Part shown: positions 32,607 through 43,963 of the stretch, piece after piece
How positions within the stretch are numbered: the first letter of the stretch is position 1
Layout: the number at the start of each line of letters is the position of its first letter
NCBI GenBank assembly: GCA_948474755.1
Contig: CAOLHI010001311.1
Coordinates: forward strand, 372,001 to 436,000
DNA from: Ctenosaura bakeri
Taxonomy: Eukaryota > Chordata > Lepidosauria > Squamata > Iguanidae
Length of the DNA: 64,000 nucleotides
Reading direction: 5' to 3'
Translations under genes and position numbers: made by a program
Notes under the pieces: generated by a model
What the model was told of the DNA's origin: nothing
Databases searched by the model: none
Seen by the model: only the letters and a program-made list of their open reading frames with translations

Positions 32607-32741
32607 TTATGCTTCAGTTTTGCTTTAAAGAAAGGCTTAGGTCAGTTTTCAGGAACTGACTGAAGCTCCTATCGGATGCAGGTGAAACCTACTCTCTACA
32701 TTATATTTTTAAAAATGTAGGAGCATCAGTGTTAAAGATAG

Positions 32742-33684
32742 TGTTACCCTGAAAACTGGGGGTCCCGCGAGGGGCGCCCGACTTTGCCAATTAGAAATGT
32801 CAAATTTGGGGAAATTAGACTTAGAGCACTGTTTTGCTAGTGAGAGGCAGGGTAACTAAGCAAGATCTTTCACCCTATGTCTACAGTGTGGGGTTAGAGA
32901 GTGACTAAACAGGGTGTTTCCAAACAATAACAATTCTTTATTAAGAACAAAACACAGAAGACAAACATAGACTAACTAACTAACTTAGAAAAGGAAGAGA
33001 GTTGCAGAGAGAGGCAATACGACCTGTTCCATAGTTCTGGGGAGAGGTTGGAGATTCGGGGAAGAAGACTCAGTGTGGGGCGCTGAAGGGAGTCCCTTAA
33101 ACACACCAACAGCAGGGTGGGATGGCAGTCAAAGGTGATCCGAGGATCGGTTAAAAATGAAGGGTTTTTATAGGGAAGATTGTGCCTTTCGGTTATGGCA
33201 GTCCCAAAGGGAACAAAAGAGGTTTCGGTGCTGGACAAAAGGATTCGGTGAGGTCAGGTAGCGCGTGAACAATACCAAACAATACCTTTGGCCGAGACGT
33301 TAATGGCCCAACTTACAAGAGTAGTTTGCTTGAGAGCCATATGGCTATTGAGGAGTCCGTGGCGGGAAGTTCCCTAAAGCTTCAGCCGAGTTTTGGGTGC
33401 TGGCTACAAAGAAATAGAATGCAAACCATTAACGGCCGCTTCTCTGTCCGTGCTTATCCGGAGAACTTTGCAAACACGTGAAGTGAGATAATCCCTAACC
33501 AGTCCAGCTAAGTCCAAATTAAATGATATTGAAAGGATATCTGGGGGTCCTCACTGAGGGTACCATGGCCGAAATAACAATAGCACATTAAATTTGGATT
33601 CCCAGTCCAGTAATAGCTAGAGTAATGAGCTGTCTAGGAATCTGGAAATTAGTAATAGAACTGAGTTCCTTTTACAGAGTAACA
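32742..33684 (-). mobile_element. LTR, TGTTAC family, second copy
   Basis: Ends TGTTAC (32742) and GTAACA (to 33684), 943 bp. Shared with 28910-29815: CTGGGGGTCCCGCGAGGG at the left, GAGAGGCAGGGTAAC, TTTTTATAGGGAAG (TATA box on the minus strand, about 33163-33176) and TTCTTTATTAAG (poly(A) signal, about 32935-32946). The 4-bp flanks (ATAG and TTTC) do not match. This suggests recombination between LTRs, decay, or a slightly misplaced end. A second CTGGGGGTCC motif at about 33541 is unexplained. Confidence 0.75.
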
Positions 33685-33861
33685 TTTCAAGCTCTGAATG
33701 GTAATACCTAAGTTGCTAAATTTGTGTTCACCCATCTGCATTTCACAACATAATGCCTTTAAGGGATAACTATATAGTACAAAATGAACTGGGATTTTGT
33801 TTTATTGGAGTAATACATTTCTGTGTACCTTAGTATATCCTTTCCACCATAATACCTGTAA

Positions 33862-34124
33862 GTCATAGAATCATAGAATCATAGAATCATAGAAATGTAG
33901 AGTTGGAAGAGACCACACGGGCCATCCAGTCCAACCCCCTGCCATGCAGGAACACCCTCAAAGCAATTCCGACAGATGGCCATCCAGCCTCTGCTTAAAA
34001 ACCTCCAAGGAAGGAGACTCCACTACACTCCAAGGCCTCACATTCCACTGCCAGACAGCCCTGATTGTCAGGAAGTTCTTCCTGAGGTTCAGGTGGAATC
34101 TCCTTTCCTGCAGTTTGAATCCAT
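33862..34124 (-). mobile_element. CR1 3' end, left part
   Basis: Four AGAATCAT-type octamers begin at 33862, followed by the CR1 3' UTR and the end of the coding region. It is closely similar to 10286 onward. It is interrupted at 34124 by a MITE and resumes at 34557. Confidence 0.88.
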
Positions 34125-34556
34125 GGCCCTTTTCGCATGCAGTTTTTTTTTGCGCGAGGGCCCCTTGAGCATCACGTAAATGGGAGCGTCGGTCTATACG
34201 ACGCACTCCCACTCATGCGACGCTCATGAGCCCAAAGCAGGACGATCGCGCATTTTATTATTTTTGGCTTTAAGCCGACAATACTGTGCGGTCGCGCAAT
34301 GTTCGCGGGGCCCTCATGCACTTACCTGCGTGCTGTACACCGAAGAAGCCGCCCCGGTCGCACTTCCTCCCCCAGAGCAGCCTACAGCTCCCAGGCTGCG
34401 CTGCGAAAGGAAGGGGCAGGGCATGAGTGCGACGGTTACGCTTCCAGGAAGCGACCTGTGGGACAAAGGAGTGGGGAAGCGGCAGTGTTCCGGATGAGGC
34501 TTCTCACGCGAGACACACACCCCAGCCGCGCAAACAGGTAACGTGCGAAAAAGGTC
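34125..34556 (+). mobile_element. Harbinger-like MITE inserted in CR1
   Basis: The left end GGCCCTTTTCGCATGC and the right end ACGTGCGAAAAAGGTC are inverted repeats. CAT is duplicated at 34122-34124 and 34557-34559. The other CR1 copies (10529 and 25140) show the empty site AATCCATTG with a single CAT, so a 3-bp duplication is directly demonstrated. A short hairpin (GGCTTTAAGCC, about 34266-34276) lies ~139 bp from the left end. CTTACCTG (CAGGTAAG on the minus strand) is at 34321, 196 bp from that end as in 46744-47392. Non-coding and GC-rich. Confidence 0.85.
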
Positions 34557-34654
34557 CATTACTCCTTGTCCTGGTCTCTGGAGCAGCAGAAAACAAGCCC
34601 TCTCCTTCCTCTACATGGCATCCTTTCAAATATTTAAACATGGCTATCATGTCC
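34557..34654 (-). mobile_element. CR1 3' end, right part
   Basis: Resumes with ATTACTCCTTGTCCTGG and ends at ATCATGTCC, where this CR1 is 5'-truncated. Confidence 0.85.
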
Positions 34655-35140
34655 AACAAACCAAATATTGCTTGCTTTGGTCATAAGTAGTTCAGAAATT
34701 AGTAAATGCTCTCTTTTTTTCTGCCATTATCAAGGTATTCAACCTGTTTATTGTTAGAGGAGAAACTGAAGACATTCCAATAAACTACATCTGTATATCT
34801 ATAAATTTACATTTTCATTAGTCTGGCATATATCAGAATGAAACTGTTCACCAGTAAGAACAAAATGGGTGACAAAAGTGGTCTATCTCACTAAATTGTA
34901 CAAGTTGGGGTTTTGTTGTTGTTTTTTAAAATGTTCTGAACTAACTGAACTTTTCTAAATGATGAAATAATGAGTATCTGGGTCAGGTTTTTGCATCTCT
35001 TGGAAAGCATCAGTACTTCCAACTAAATAATTCAGTTGCCTTGTAGCGGTGACTCTTGAATAATAAAAAAAGTTACAACATGAGAAAAAATCAAAGTTCT
35101 TGAAGTCTTAAAGAGCCTAAATAACTTTAAACTGTTATAA
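34655..35140. other. No recognisable feature
   Basis: AT-rich; nothing supported. Confidence 0.5.
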
Positions 35141-35700
35141 TTATGAGTTCCAATGAATCTCTTGGAATTTCACATAACGTTGATATATTAGCTCACTTAG
35201 AAAAGCATTTTTAGCAGCTGATTGCTTATATAATCTTTCTGGCAATTTTCTACATTTTACTTGCCCTAATTTTGTGGCAAGAAAAGATTTTTACTTTAAT
35301 TTGGGCTATTAATTTCCCTAAGTCATTTGGACGGTGAGGTACTTAGCCAGCCTCCTACGCAGCTGGAATGAGATACCCTTTCTAAAGCACCTCAGCTGAA
35401 TGCTTATTCTAAGGTTTAAGACTTTCATTAGGAATAGACTAGACTATCCGTGAAAGATTTATGCTCTATGAACAGTGGTATAATGTAACTAGAAATATAG
35501 ACTTTATCTTCATAAAAGAGTGGGCTTTCTGAAAGCCATGCTTGAAAGGATTAAAGCTTTCTACACTATCCACCCTCTCTTATTATTTTTTTTAATATTA
35601 TCATTAGCCATGAATTAAAAGTAATTATCCGCTAATCACCATACGAGTCAGGTCAGATGTTCCATTCCAAATCTATGATTGCTATAAAAGCCAACGTGAG
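35141..35700. other. AT-rich stretch, candidate conserved non-coding element
   Basis: Low-repeat sequence with several TAAT/ATTA cores, for example CATTAGCCATGAATTAAAAG and GTAATTATCCGCTAATCACC (about 35600-35640). It has no similarity to repeats in the window. This is a suggestion based on composition only. Confidence 0.25.
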
Positions 35701-37084
35701 CATGGGGAATAGTTTTTGGCCATGCGTGGCAAAGAAGATGTGGCTGGCGTCCTCTCCAAAAGCTGTGCCTCTTTGATTTCTTTTTTTGCCTTTGAGGCCT
35801 TGCTGCTGATGAATGAAAAGGGAAGATTAATACTGTTCCTTCCTTCTGGAGCTCAAGCTATTTGTTTGACGAACAGTATTTTGGGTAATTTGTTAATACA
35901 GACTGATTATTAACTATGCACCTTGAGGTAGTCGTTAAGCAAAGTGGCAAATTACTCTGCAGTGCAGTTTATAAACAGGTGAGCAAAGATCCTTTTATCT
36001 GTACAACATTCTTGCCAGTGCTAACTAATATTATGGGTGGGAATAAAAATGCAGATAAAATAGTGGAGGTAAAAACAAGGAAAACAAAAGAAAAACAAAA
36101 ACCTCAAGTCAAAGAACATTGCAATGTCCTTTCCAAAGCAACATGTGCTTGAGTCAAAATAATATTTTGCATTTTAAGTAGGAACTTTAACTCATCTAAA
36201 CTTTACATTGTGCAACTCTAGCCCTGCAGTTATTGTTGGACTGCAACTCCCATCAACCTATAGTGGAAAAATTTTTGATGGATGAGTGTTCCTACAGATT
36301 AGGGATGCAACACTAGTGGTTTGCTAGTACTATGTTCCAAGGCTCTGCCAAGCCTGGGTGTATTGATAATGATTGCCAGATGCCAAGGTTATGTATGTAT
36401 GGCATTAGCAGTAGTTAAAATTTAGCATCAGTTGAAACTGCAAAGTTAACTAGTAGAACTAAACCAAGAACTGAGCATAGCAGCCTAAGCAGGTTAGCAT
36501 AATGGGATAATGAGCACACATCATCCTGTTTCTCCTCATACAATGCTCTTCCAATTTTCACTACAGTTGTATGTTTAGGTTATATGAGCATCTTGGACAG
36601 TATCAGTTTAGGCCCTCATATTCCAAAGATCCCATTATCTAGTCATTTATTAATTCTTATTACGTATCCAACCCATTCGGATGAAATTCTGTGCCAAACA
36701 AAACAAAGAGAAAAAGTCTATAATCCTCCCATTTATTTGAAAATACGTCTTAAATATATGGATTAATGCCCAAGCCACTAGGACAGGTACAGCGGTAATG
36801 CAATGAAACATTTCCATTAGTTGATAATTATATATGAATATGTATTAATTTAGTCATACAGGTTATAGTTGGAAAGTGGAGGACAACTATATTGCAGAAT
36901 ATTTACAGAGTCTTATATGGTTCAATTAGAGAACTAAATATCTGAGATCCATTGAGGATCTTACATCTTAACATGCTTGGTGAATATATAGGACAATTCC
37001 GTAAAAGTCTTCTCAGTTGTGTAGCATAAACTCTGGCACTTCCTCATTCAAGAGCCTTTCATGCAATCATGTCTCCTGTGTGTG
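35701..37084. other. No gene; possible hAT-like scrap near 36220-36265
   Basis: TTGGACTGCAACTCCCATCAACC at 36237-36259 matches the motif of the hAT-like MITEs at 48044 and 49408, but both ends are lost. The rest shows nothing supported. Confidence 0.4.
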
Positions 37085-37214
37085 AATGTGTGTTCAGGCT
37101 GTCTGTTGACTTATGGAGATCTCATGAATTTCATACAGTTTTCTTAGACAAGGAATACTTAGAAGTGGTTTGCCAGTTCCTCCATCTGAAATACGAGCTA
37201 CAGCATCTGGTATT
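37085..37214 (-). mobile_element. 5S rRNA-derived SINE, 3' part
   Basis: Contains the SINE body in reverse, and CAGCATCTGGTATT at its right end is the reversed 3' end of 5S rRNA-like sequence. It continues at 37679 after an LTR insertion. Confidence 0.7.
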
Positions 37215-37678
37215 TGTTGGGAGTGGCAACCTTTGCATGCTTAATTAACTGGCTAGTTAGTTTGCATGTGTATTGTAGGCATAGAGGGGACTGCCAAGAG
37301 TAAACTTCCTGTTGTTTGGTCAACACCCACTTCCCCTTGCATGTTCTTTTCCTCTTCTTTTTTTATTTGACTTCCCAGCAAGCATGTGGTCTCCAATCTG
37401 CTGGCAAGCATGCTTTCCTGTCAGCATGTGAGTTCTTAATTTCATCTTACCTTTCTTCAAGAATGTGAGCCTCTGTAAACTATGCACAAGATTTTGTGAG
37501 TAAACTTTTTACATACTTTTAACCAAACTGTTTGTGTTTATTTTGAACTAGATTAAGTGTGTGTGGGGTGGAGATGATAAAGTGGGACCTGGTAATTTGT
37601 TCAACTTCTACCTGTGCATTACAAAATACTCTGCTGATTGGGAGACTTATTACTAAAAAATCTCACGATTCTCCAACA
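37215..37678 (+). mobile_element. Solo LTR nested in a 5S-derived SINE
   Basis: A 464-bp insert with ends TGTTGGGAG...CTCCAACA. The left flank GTATT (37210-37214) matches the right flank ATATT (37679-37683) but for one transition, a 5-bp duplication. Removing it restores the SINE text CTGGTATTTGTTGGCAATCTC. An internal block (GTAAAC...TGTTTGTGTTTATTTTGAAC) resembles the LTR at 26956-27565, suggesting related families. No coding sequence. Confidence 0.75.
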
Positions 37679-37765
37679 ATATTTGTTGGCAATCTCCCAT
37701 CCAAGTACTAACCAGGACTGACCTTGCTTAGCTTCTAAAATCAGACAGAATCTGGTGCCTTTAGA
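37679..37765 (-). mobile_element. 5S rRNA-derived SINE, 5' head
   Basis: CAATCTCCCATCCAAGTACTAACCAGGACTGACC...GCTTAGCTTCTAAAATCAGAC is the reverse complement of the internal promoter region of vertebrate 5S rRNA (TTAGTACTTGGATGGGAGA). The 5' few dozen bases of 5S are missing. Confidence 0.8.
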
Positions 37766-38098
37766 GTAAATTTGTCAAGAAAATCTCATTTTGCTTTCAA
37801 TTCATGATGGATATTTTTTCTTGCTTTCCTGAAGCATTTCTTTTTTAAAAAAAATTAATTCTGTTATGATTTTGGCTCATAGGAGATTTTTGAGTTGCTC
37901 AGCTTATAAAATTTGATTTGTTGTACTTTTCAAATTACAATTTAATAAGGTTGTACACAGTTTGGGGAGCTTTGCTGGCAGAAAAATGGCCTGTCTTTAT
38001 GCATGTTTCATTCATTCATTCATCCATTCGTTCATTCGTTCATTCAACCAGCCATATATCCATCCATATTTAGTTTTCTAAGAATATATAATTCAGTA
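37766..38098. other. Spacer with an (ATTC)n run
   Basis: CATTCATTCATTCATCCATTCG-type run at about 38008-38046. No gene. Confidence 0.6.
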
Positions 38099-38348
38099 CA
38101 GTAGAGTCCCGGTTATTCGACCTGCGGTTATCCGATGCTCCGGATTAACCGATGTCGCGGCTGCCTGGGGGCGTGGCTACAGGCATTTCCACACCCCCAG
38201 ACATGCCCTGACACACCCCCAGGCCCGCCCCGACACATCCCCGACACACCCCCAAAATGGCGGCCGCCACGGGGCTCCGTGTCATCCGACATTTCAGTTA
38301 TTCGACCCTGCGCCAGCCGGTTTAGGTCGGATAACCAGGACTCTACTG
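38099..38348. mobile_element. Tigger/pogo-like MITE with TA duplication
   Basis: Terminal inverted repeats CAGTAGAGTCCCGGTTAT (38099) and its complement at the right end (CAGTAGAGTCCTGGTTAT read inward), 22 of 24 bp identical. TA flanks both ends (38097-38098 and 38349-38350). The 250-bp interior is GC-rich and non-coding. The ends are typical of Tigger-type members of the Tc1/mariner superfamily. Confidence 0.88.
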
Positions 38349-38917
38349 TACTATGATTGGAGAACTGAAGCCTATTTGTTTCAATGAACTTCAGCATCTT
38401 TAACTCTTCTGAAATGTGAGTATAATGCTTAAAACAGCTTATACAGACAACATAAGGCACTTACTTATGTCAGAACACTTGCTGGCCCATCTAATTTAGT
38501 TTTTTCTACAATGATAGGCAGTGATTTTCCAGGCTTGAGACCTGTCTTTCAAATCTGCATTAGTTTAAATATTTAGCATATTATTTGTATTATTACAAGG
38601 AAAAGGAGTAATGTAAACTAGGATACTAGTAAACTCCTCATCCTTCACTTTCAGAATTATTTTGAAAATCAGCATTTAAATGTATTTCTGTGATAAATTA
38701 AAGCCAAAATGACTTTCAAACACTTCCTGTTTAATTTCAGGAGACTTCAAAAATCCATGCCTGAGTCCCTATAAATTGCTAAATAATTTTCCCACAATTG
38801 ACAGAAAAAAGAATAAGCAAAAACAAAAAAGTAACTTGTAAGCAAAGTAAGTATAACAACGAACAGAAGAGACTGACTTCTATGTAGAAGAAGACTTGCA
38901 AGATCTTTCCACTGTTA
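38349..38917. other. No recognisable feature
   Basis: AT-rich; nothing supported. Confidence 0.5.
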
Positions 38918-38985
38918 GAAATAATAATAATAACAATAACAATAATAATAATAATAATAATGAGACAACAACTCTTTTTTTTTCC

Positions 38986-39013
<28 letters not shown>
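38918..39013 (+). repeat. Compound microsatellite (AAT/AAC)n and (GA)n
   Basis: AATAATAATAACAATAAC-type run at 38921-38961 and GAGAGA at 38990-39010. The Asn-rich reading frame here is an artefact of this repeat. Confidence 0.9.
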
Positions 39014-39016
<3 letters not shown>

Positions 39017-39175
39017 TTGGAGTCTTTAGTTTTTGTCAGGAGATACTGCAAGAATCACTTCTAAATATTTTTCTTTGATTTTGGAAAATAGGGGAGAGGA
39101 TACTAATCCAAAGCTTGGTTATCAACAGGAGTGGGTGCAAATAACATTTTGCATCCAGCATAGAGGTCCCTGTTG

Positions 39176-39382
39176 TCGTCGTCGTTGTTGTTGTTGTTGT
39201 TGTGCACCTTCAAGTCATTTCAGACTTATGGTGACCCTGAAGTGAATATCATAGGTTTCCTGGGGCTGAGAGTCTATGATACACCCAGGGTCACCCAGTG
39301 GGTTTCCATAGCTGAGTAGCGAATCGAACCCTGGTCTCCAGAGTCAGAGTCATAACACTCAAACTACTACAGGGCTCTGTAC
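39176..39382 (-). mobile_element. tRNA-derived SINE, minus strand
   Basis: The tail (GTC/GTT)n at 39176-39203 is the reversed ACA-rich tail. The body includes CCCAGTGGGTTTCCATAG and the reversed box B GAATCGAACCC. Same family as 18566-18785. Confidence 0.8.
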
Positions 39383-41584
39383 CTGTCTTGAAATGAAGCC
39401 ATATTTTTAAAGCACTAGGATTTTAGAATTTCAAGATTCCCACACCTGAAGTTTCCCATCATGCCTAGTCAATATTATCTTTTCTTGTAAACAAGGAGAT
39501 GCTGAGTGAGTTTGAAAAGAGGGTGGAGTGGCTTGCTGAAAGCTACAAATTGAGTTCATGACAGAGATAAGTTCTTAACTGAGGGCTTCCAGATTCAGAG
39601 CTCAATTTTCTAATCATTATATGGAATTATGATTTTATTGCTTGATGACACTCAACAAATGTGTGAAGTCTTTCTAAGGCAAAATATTGTGTTTGAATTG
39701 GAATTGAATGATTGAGAAGTTCTATCTGCAGAGAAAAATATGTGGTCCATGATGTAACACATCCTTATTTGCTTGAGACGACAGTCAAGAAACCAAAAGA
39801 ACTATGAACAGAAGACAAATGGCTGTTACCACTGGCGTAGATTAGAGAAAACGTTTTTCCACTGGAACCTGTAAGGGGCAGTTCCCCTTTTCCAACCCCC
39901 ATGTGTGCTCAAAATGGGTTTGGAGGTCAGGGAAACCCTCTGGAGCAGATTTTTGCATGACACAAAGGGCTCTAGGTGAGAGATTAGAAAGAGAGAGAAA
40001 GAAAATCTCCTTTTGTCATCAGAAGGGCAAGGGATTCAGGATACAAATGGATACAAATTGTTGTGCATATAAGAACTCTACTAGAGTTTAGGCAGTTGAA
40101 TAATAAATGCATTTTTAGCAGTTCTCATTCTTATATGCTTATAGCGAGGTTCCACAACCTTTTTGTACACCCCTTTGTAGAAGCCAAGGAACTCAGAGTC
40201 ATTTAATTTAACATTTAAATCTCAAGGCAGAACTTTTAAAAAACTCTTCTTATGAGCAGAAGGCAGCCCAATAGGCAAAAGAATACTTTTTGGTGAAATC
40301 TAATGAGTGATGAGATGCAGACAACATCCTCAATGGTTTCATCTTCTCATGTCAGGATGAATAATTAAAGCAGTTTTCTTGCTACTGCGGGCAAAAAAAG
40401 GATATTCTCTTACAGTATTTCCCCATTATTCAAATGTCTCAAAGTGTAGTGGGAAAGTTATTCTGCAGAGAAACATGTGGGTTTCTCTGCAGGAAACTAT
40501 GCTTTCTGTGTGTGAAACCCATTTTCTGTGGAGATTCTTTTATAAATAAATGTCATATGTTTCTCTCCATATAATAATTCTTCTGCAATACTTTGGACAT
40601 TAAAATACCAGAAGACGATTGCACAAAATCATCCCTAGTCAATTATTCTTCCTGACAGGGTTTCCCAGCTGCTAGAATTGCCATTTTTCAACATGGAAAT
40701 GAGTAATTATGTATATTCTTTCTATCCCTTATACCTAGTTTGGAATCATGAAAAAAGGAGAACCAGAAAGCTATCATAAGAGATCTCAGGAGACTGACCA
40801 CAGAGCAGAGGTATAAATTAGAACTTCTATATAGTCAGCAGCTACCTTCTCAAGGAGATAGTTACTTATAGCCAAGTCATTAATGCCATTTCTTTACCCA
40901 GTTGTGCCAAGTGAAGCTTAACTCTAGACCAGAATGTTGCCCAGAATATTGGCTTCCTGTTTTTAATGCCCTTATAATGTTGTATTCAGCCTCAGCAACA
41001 GTTCATTAACTTTTATTTCCTTATTGATCTATAAAATATGGAGGTTTGTGTTTGGCTTTAAACCTTTAATGTACAATTTCAGGGACAGTGACTCCTAACT
41101 TTGTAGAGAAACTGTCTGTAACAATGCAGAGAGACATAAACATATTGAAAGGGCTTAGTGAAATTTATATGTTTATGCTCTGAGGAGCATAACTCCTTGT
41201 GTCCATGAACATTTACTAGATGTATAAAGGAACTTTGATCTAAATCTGTCTCCTACTCTCTTAACGTGTTTTGCTGAGGCCACATTGTTTTACCATCCCC
41301 AAAATTGAATTTTCCTGACTGGAAAATCAACAGCGTACATAAAGTATTTCCAGCATTGGAATACTATCTCTCAGCTTAAATATCGGTTGTGGAAAAAGTT
41401 CTAACAGAAAGTATAGAAGACTATGTGTTTTCTAACATACCAAGAAAAATGATTTTTTTTTTCATTTGTTAATTTCCTACTAAGAAGGCCTGTTATTTTT
41501 AGAAACACATCAGTTTTGCCCAGAGGGTCACATTATGAGAGCCTTTTTATCAGGCAGGAGGATGATCATCTTTTGAAATACCCT
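39383..41584. other. No recognisable gene
   Basis: About 2.2 kb, single-copy-looking. Near 40440-40545 a diverged self-complementary patch (GTTTCTCTGCAG / GAAACC) recalls 23000-23240. Nothing else supported. Confidence 0.45.
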
Positions 41585-41690
41585 ATATTATTTATTTATT
41601 TATTTATTTATTTTATTTTATTTATTTAATATATTTGTTGGCTGTCTTGAAAAAAGACTGCAAGCTTTCCAAGGCAACATATGGTATAAG
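41585..41690 (-). repeat. (TTTA)n and LINE 3'-end scrap
   Basis: A TTTA run at 41588-41630 is followed by TTGGCTGTCTTGAAAAAAG and CCAAGGCAACATATGG. This resembles the 3' end of L2-type LINEs in reverse, whose microsatellite-like tails are ATAAA-type. Confidence 0.4.
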
Positions 41691-41761
41691 TGTGTAGTTA
41701 GGGTCTAAGCAGCTAGCCATTCATCATGCAATGTTCAGATAATTCCAGATTTCTGTAAATC

Positions 41762-41890
41762 TGACTGCCAACTTAGATAGTTTCAAAGGAGGATTGCACA
41801 AATTCATGGAGGATGTAGGTCATCAGTGGTTGCTAGTCAGGATGGCTCTATGTGACCACCAGTATCAGAGGATATATTCCTCTGTGGATG
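41762..41890 (+). mobile_element. CR1-like 3'-UTR fragment
   Basis: CAAATTCATGGAGGATGTAGG, GGTTGCTAGTCAGGATGGC and CAGAGGATATATTCCTCTG form a block familiar from older CR1-group 3' regions. Low identity and no coding part. Confidence 0.45.
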
Positions 41891-42014
41891 AGTTTTTGAG
41901 AAATGAAAGACACCTCCTGTTTTGCTTAAATATTCATTTTGTTGAGTTTCTGTAGGGAATGAATGGGAATGAGTGGGAATGAAAGCCAGATGATTGCAAC
42001 AGTCATTGTCAGAA

Positions 42015-42590
42015 TTAAAGCTAGGGGACTTAGTGACCAAAGGCTAAACATTAGTGAACAGTGTGGTGTGAAGGGCATTAAAACCAATGCAGCTATAGGC
42101 TGCATCAATGGTATTATTGTGTCTACTGTATTCTGCTTTGCTCAGACCTTACCTGAAATACTCTGTCCAGTTTTGGGCATCACAGTTCTAGAAGAATATT
42201 GGCAAGGTGGAACTTTTTCAGAGGAGGACAACCAAGATCATCAGAGGTCTGGAAACCAAGCCTTATGCAGAACATATTAAAGAGAGGGGTATATTTAGCT
42301 TGGAAAAGAGAAGAGTGAGAGGTAACGTGAGAGTCATCTTTAAGTATTTACAGGCATGTCATATAAAATATCAAGTAAGCTTTCTTTCAGCTGCTCCAGA
42401 GAGCTGTTTGATAGTAAAATAAACTTCCTTAAAGGACGGTGGGATCTCATTCTTTGGAGGTCTTTAAACAGATGTTGGATGGCCATCTCTTGGGACAGTT
42501 TTAGCTGTGTAGCCCTGCATGGCAGGGGATGGGCTGGGTGTCCCTTGCAATACCTTTCAGTTCTATAATTTTATGCTTCTATGATTCTTA
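42015..42590 (+). pseudogene. Old CR1 remnant, ORF2 C-terminus and 3' UTR
   Basis: The translation shows LNISEQCGV then NAAIGCINGI, and after a frameshift RRTTKIIRGLETKPYAEHIKE and GIFSLEKRRVRGNV. This is the CR1 region after the RT (compare 10369-11692). The 3' UTR follows (CAGGGGATGGGCTGGGTG). The plus-strand end TTCTATGATTCTTAC is a decayed octamer tail. Several frameshifts; an old copy. Confidence 0.8.
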
Positions 42591-43910
42591 CTATATATGT
42601 ATGCAATTAATACTGTTATCCATCCCAGTATGTGGTGAACATGTTCTTTCTCTCTTACATGCCTGGAAAATGGGTGTCGTCTCCAAAATGGCAAACAGCA
42701 TTTATAATTAACGTATAAGTTGTCATCCTATATCCACTTACTTGGCTGTAAGCCCATTGGATACAATGTAATTTCCATGTGATTAGACTTATATAGGAAA
42801 GTGTTGCTGATTCAACAAAGACAACCCTCGTGCAAACTGGAGGAAGCCAGCTGAAAAAAGAGGTGATTTCTTAGAGCAACAATTTAGCTCTATAATATCC
42901 TTCCCAAACAATCTGCAGTATCTAAAATATTGCCACTGAAACCGATATGCTAGACATTTAGGGAAGAAAGGCAACAGGGGATAAAAATCTACAAGAACAA
43001 ATGAGTCTACTTTGGATTGTCAGCCTATAAATAAAATGACAATAAATATAAACGACTAAGAGTTCCATTTTCTTCTCCATTGGTTTTCTCTCAGAGGAAA
43101 GCATAGGCACAAAGGTACTCAGTACCAATCACATCCACTCTAAGATTCAGTACAGGTTCATGGCTTGTGAATACAGCACGGAGTTTATAAATCAGACCTC
43201 TGTATAGTACCAACTTTTTGATGCTTCACAAACAAATTCTGTGAAATGAAATGTCTGCTCCAAATTGTGTATTCAGGATGGACAACCTTTGAAATGATAT
43301 GAGTGTTAACAGGAATGAAATGGCTGATCAATTGCATTTACATTTCCTGTTCTCATACTTCAAAAGTTATCATTTTGGCTTGTTTCTATAATAATGTGCT
43401 GCTCAGATATTCATGTGGATATCAGTATTTTTAAAGAGATAAAAATATATTGAAATACTCTTCAAAGATGTATTGGAGACAAGATTCACAGGACAAAGAG
43501 ACAAGATTTTTTGATTAAGAGGATGACAACTTTGTCTGCCACATCCTTCAGGCTTTCTTCTTACATTAGAATTTAACAGCAATCCTCACAGTAGCTGGGC
43601 AAGAGTTGTTGGTGTTTTTCCCCCCTGTAACTATATATTGCTGTGAATTATTTGTTGTGAACTATTCTTGTCATATGAAGCACATGAGGCAGATGTGATC
43701 CACAGTGGGCAGTTACCTGCTCATTCTGGAGAAGAGAACTTCTAGAACTGATTTGTTGCTATGATATGGCTAGCTGATTCCCCCCCTCCCTTTGAGGTCA
43801 TGCCTACGGGATTATGTCATTATGAGTCCCTGCAGTTATAGTTTACAGGTGCATTACAGCAATATCTTTGAATATCTCTGTTGTGCATGTTTGAACATGC
43901 TGCTGCTGGT
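42591..43910. other. No recognisable feature
   Basis: About 1.3 kb; nothing supported. Confidence 0.5.
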
Positions 43911-43963
43911 GGTGTGTGTGTGTGTGTGTGTGTGTGACAGAGAGAGAGAGAGAGAAAGAGATG
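43911..43963 (+). repeat. (GT)n(GA)n microsatellite
   Basis: GTGTGT at 43911-43937 followed by GAGAGA at 43939-43961. Confidence 0.95.

Noticed and set aside
29816..32741. Internal region of a provirus between the two same-strand LTRs
   Set aside because: The DNA between them is L1 remnant, duplicated block and unique sequence. The first LTR has its own 4-bp duplication inside L1, so the LTRs are independent.
34180..34497. 105-codon frame
   Set aside because: Chance frame in a GC-rich MITE.
38896..39078. Asn-rich 60-codon frame
   Set aside because: Translation of an AAT/AAC microsatellite and a GA run.
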